DNA of 14,062 nucleotides from an uncultured Chloroflexota bacterium (GTDB taxonomy: Bacteria > Chloroflexota > Limnocylindria > Limnocylindrales > CSP1-4): assembly GCA_903928275.1 (NCBI GenBank), contig CAIYQJ010000099.1, positions 1-14,062 of the forward strand, given 5' to 3'. Under the pieces are notes generated by a model, which was not told the origin of the DNA, ran no database searches, and worked only from the letters and a program-made list of their open reading frames with translations. Below, piece by piece: positions 13,206-14,062 of this stretch. The position numbers and the translations under genes were made by a program. Every line of letters starts with the position of its first letter. The first letter of the stretch is position 1.

Positions 13206-14062
13206 CAGGCCGCCCGCCGCTCGACGCGGACCCGGTAGCGGAGGACCACCTCGCTCGCGATGAGCGAGAAGAGGAGGATCCCCTGGATCATCGCGGGGAT
13301 GCCCGAAGGCTGGATCTCGCGGCCCGCGAGGATGAGCGCGCCGAACGCGATGGCGGCGACGACGACGCCGTATGGGTTCAGCTTCGCGATGTAGGCGACG
13401 ATGATCGCCGTGAAGCCGTAGCCCGGCGAGATGGCCAGCTGCAGCCGGTGGACCACGCCGGTCACCTCGGTCATGCCGGCCAGGCCCGCGAGCGCCCCCG
13501 AGAGGGCGAACACGATGACGATGTTCCGGGCCACGTTGATGCCCGCGTAGCGCGCCGCCCGGGGACTGTCGCCGATGAGCCGGATCTCGTAGCCGAGGCG
13601 GCTCCGGACCAGCAGGAAGCGGACGAGGACGGCGGCCACGAGGGCGATGACGAACCCGAGGTGGACGGTCAGGCCGGAGAACAGCGGGATGGAGCTCGTG
13701 AGGTCCGACAGGCGCGGGAGCCATGCCGCCTTCGGGAACTGTGCCGTGAGCTGGAAGCCTCCCTCGCTCCACGGTCCGAAGACCCAGTAGGCGATCCAGA
13801 GGGCGGCGACGTAGTTGAGCATGAGCGTGACGATGATCTCGTTCACGCCGCGATAGGCCTTGAGGATCCCCGGGATCGCCCCGTACACACCCCCGACCAG
13901 CATCCCGGCGACCATCATGAGGGGGATCGTGACGATCGCCGGCGTGCCGGCCGGCACGAGCGGGACGAGGACCACCGCCGAGGCACCCCACGCTCCCATG
14001 AGGAACTGGCCTTCCGCACCGATGTTCCAGAGGCGCATCCGGAAGGCCAGGGCGCAGGCGAG
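13205..14062 (-). CDS. Nucleoside-type ABC importer permease 1 (NupP/YufP-like), 5' end cut by window edge
   Basis: The last 285 codons of a BPD_transp_2 permease; the frame is open to the window edge (LACALAFR precedes the internal Met at 14038), so the real start lies beyond it. The block FRMRLWNIGAEGQFLMGAW is diagnostic for the first permease of BMP-type nucleoside importers, and LMLNYVA and RLIGDSPRAARYAGINV (the cytoplasmic coupling region) are further family marks. About seven hydrophobic segments are visible. Family members have about 350 residues, so roughly 60-80 N-terminal residues are missing. It ends in TGA at 13207-13205, overlapping the ATG of the second permease by one base. 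The operon order ATPase, permease 1, permease 2 known in Firmicutes predicts the ATPase gene just right of the window. Confidence 0.93.
   Translation of the reverse strand, partial: LACALAFRMRLWNIGAEGQFLMGAWGASAVVLVPLVPAGTPAIVTIPLMMVAGMLVGGVYGAIPGILKAYRGVNEIIVTLMLNYVAALWIAYWVFGPWSEGGFQLTAQFPKAAWLPRLSDLTSSIPLFSGLTVHLGFVIALVAAVLVRFLLVRSRLGYEIRLIGDSPRAARYAGINVARNIVIVFALSGALAGLAGMTEVTGVVHRLQLAISPGYGFTAIIVAYIAKLNPYGVVVAAIAFGALILAGREIQPSGIPAMIQGILLFSLIASEVVLRYRVRVERRAA

Noticed and set aside
13206..13991. N-terminal extension of the NupQ-like frame to 13991
   Set aside because: The extension overlaps the whole visible NupP-like gene and lacks permease features; ATG 13205 in the TGATG overlap gives the family N-terminus.

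Overview
The window is very GC-rich, with codon third positions almost always G or C. It carries housekeeping and transport genes with short or overlapping spacers. The gene set (RarA, a DUF4446 membrane protein, a UvrD-nuclease fusion, a tyrosine phenol-lyase-type enzyme, a NupP/NupQ-type nucleoside permease pair) suggests a high-GC Chloroflexota chromosome, perhaps the Limnocylindria lineage. That is an inference from gene content and GC; no rRNA or tRNA is present to settle it. I see no mobile element, CRISPR array, integrase, attachment site or origin.

Layout. (1) Positions 1-1324, minus: rarA, missing only its last few codons at the window edge. (2) Positions 1501-4919, plus: an apparent three-gene operon of a small lipoprotein, a tyrosine phenol-lyase-type enzyme and a second PLP enzyme of the Cys/Met-metabolism family, separated by 34 and 28 bases. 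(3) Positions 5014-5406, minus: a small protein with one C-terminal membrane helix, convergent with the operon before it and divergent from the one after. (4) Positions 5600-10251, plus: a tight operon of a DUF4446 protein, a UvrD-family helicase with a C-terminal iron-sulfur PD-(D/E)XK nuclease, and a HAD-like hydrolase, with 7-base spacers. (5) Positions 10434-12138, plus: an ABC-2 exporter, ATPase and permease overlapping by 14 bases. (6) Positions 12237-14062, minus: two BPD_transp_2 permeases of a nucleoside-type ABC importer joined by a TGATG overlap; the first is cut by the right edge, and its ATPase and BMP-type binding lipoprotein would be expected beyond it.

How the genes may work together. 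RarA and the helicase-nuclease both act on damaged or stalled DNA, from separate transcription units. In region 2 two PLP enzymes that can cleave or exchange side chains of amino acids are linked to an exported lipoprotein of unknown role. This is the least ordinary part of the window. Residue-by-residue comparison places the first enzyme with tyrosine phenol-lyase rather than tryptophanase.

Regulatory reading is limited. Extended -10-like motifs sit upstream of the divergent genes at 5406 and 5600. A -10-like hexamer just ahead of the rarA GTG suggests a leaderless message. The DUF4446 gene has no good ATG/GTG start, and its best-placed start is an ATC behind a strong ribosome-binding site. 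Both convergent intergenic regions hold GC-rich hairpins close to the stop codons, without T-tracts. I find no clear evidence of a wholly new system; the region 2 operon is the best candidate for follow-up.
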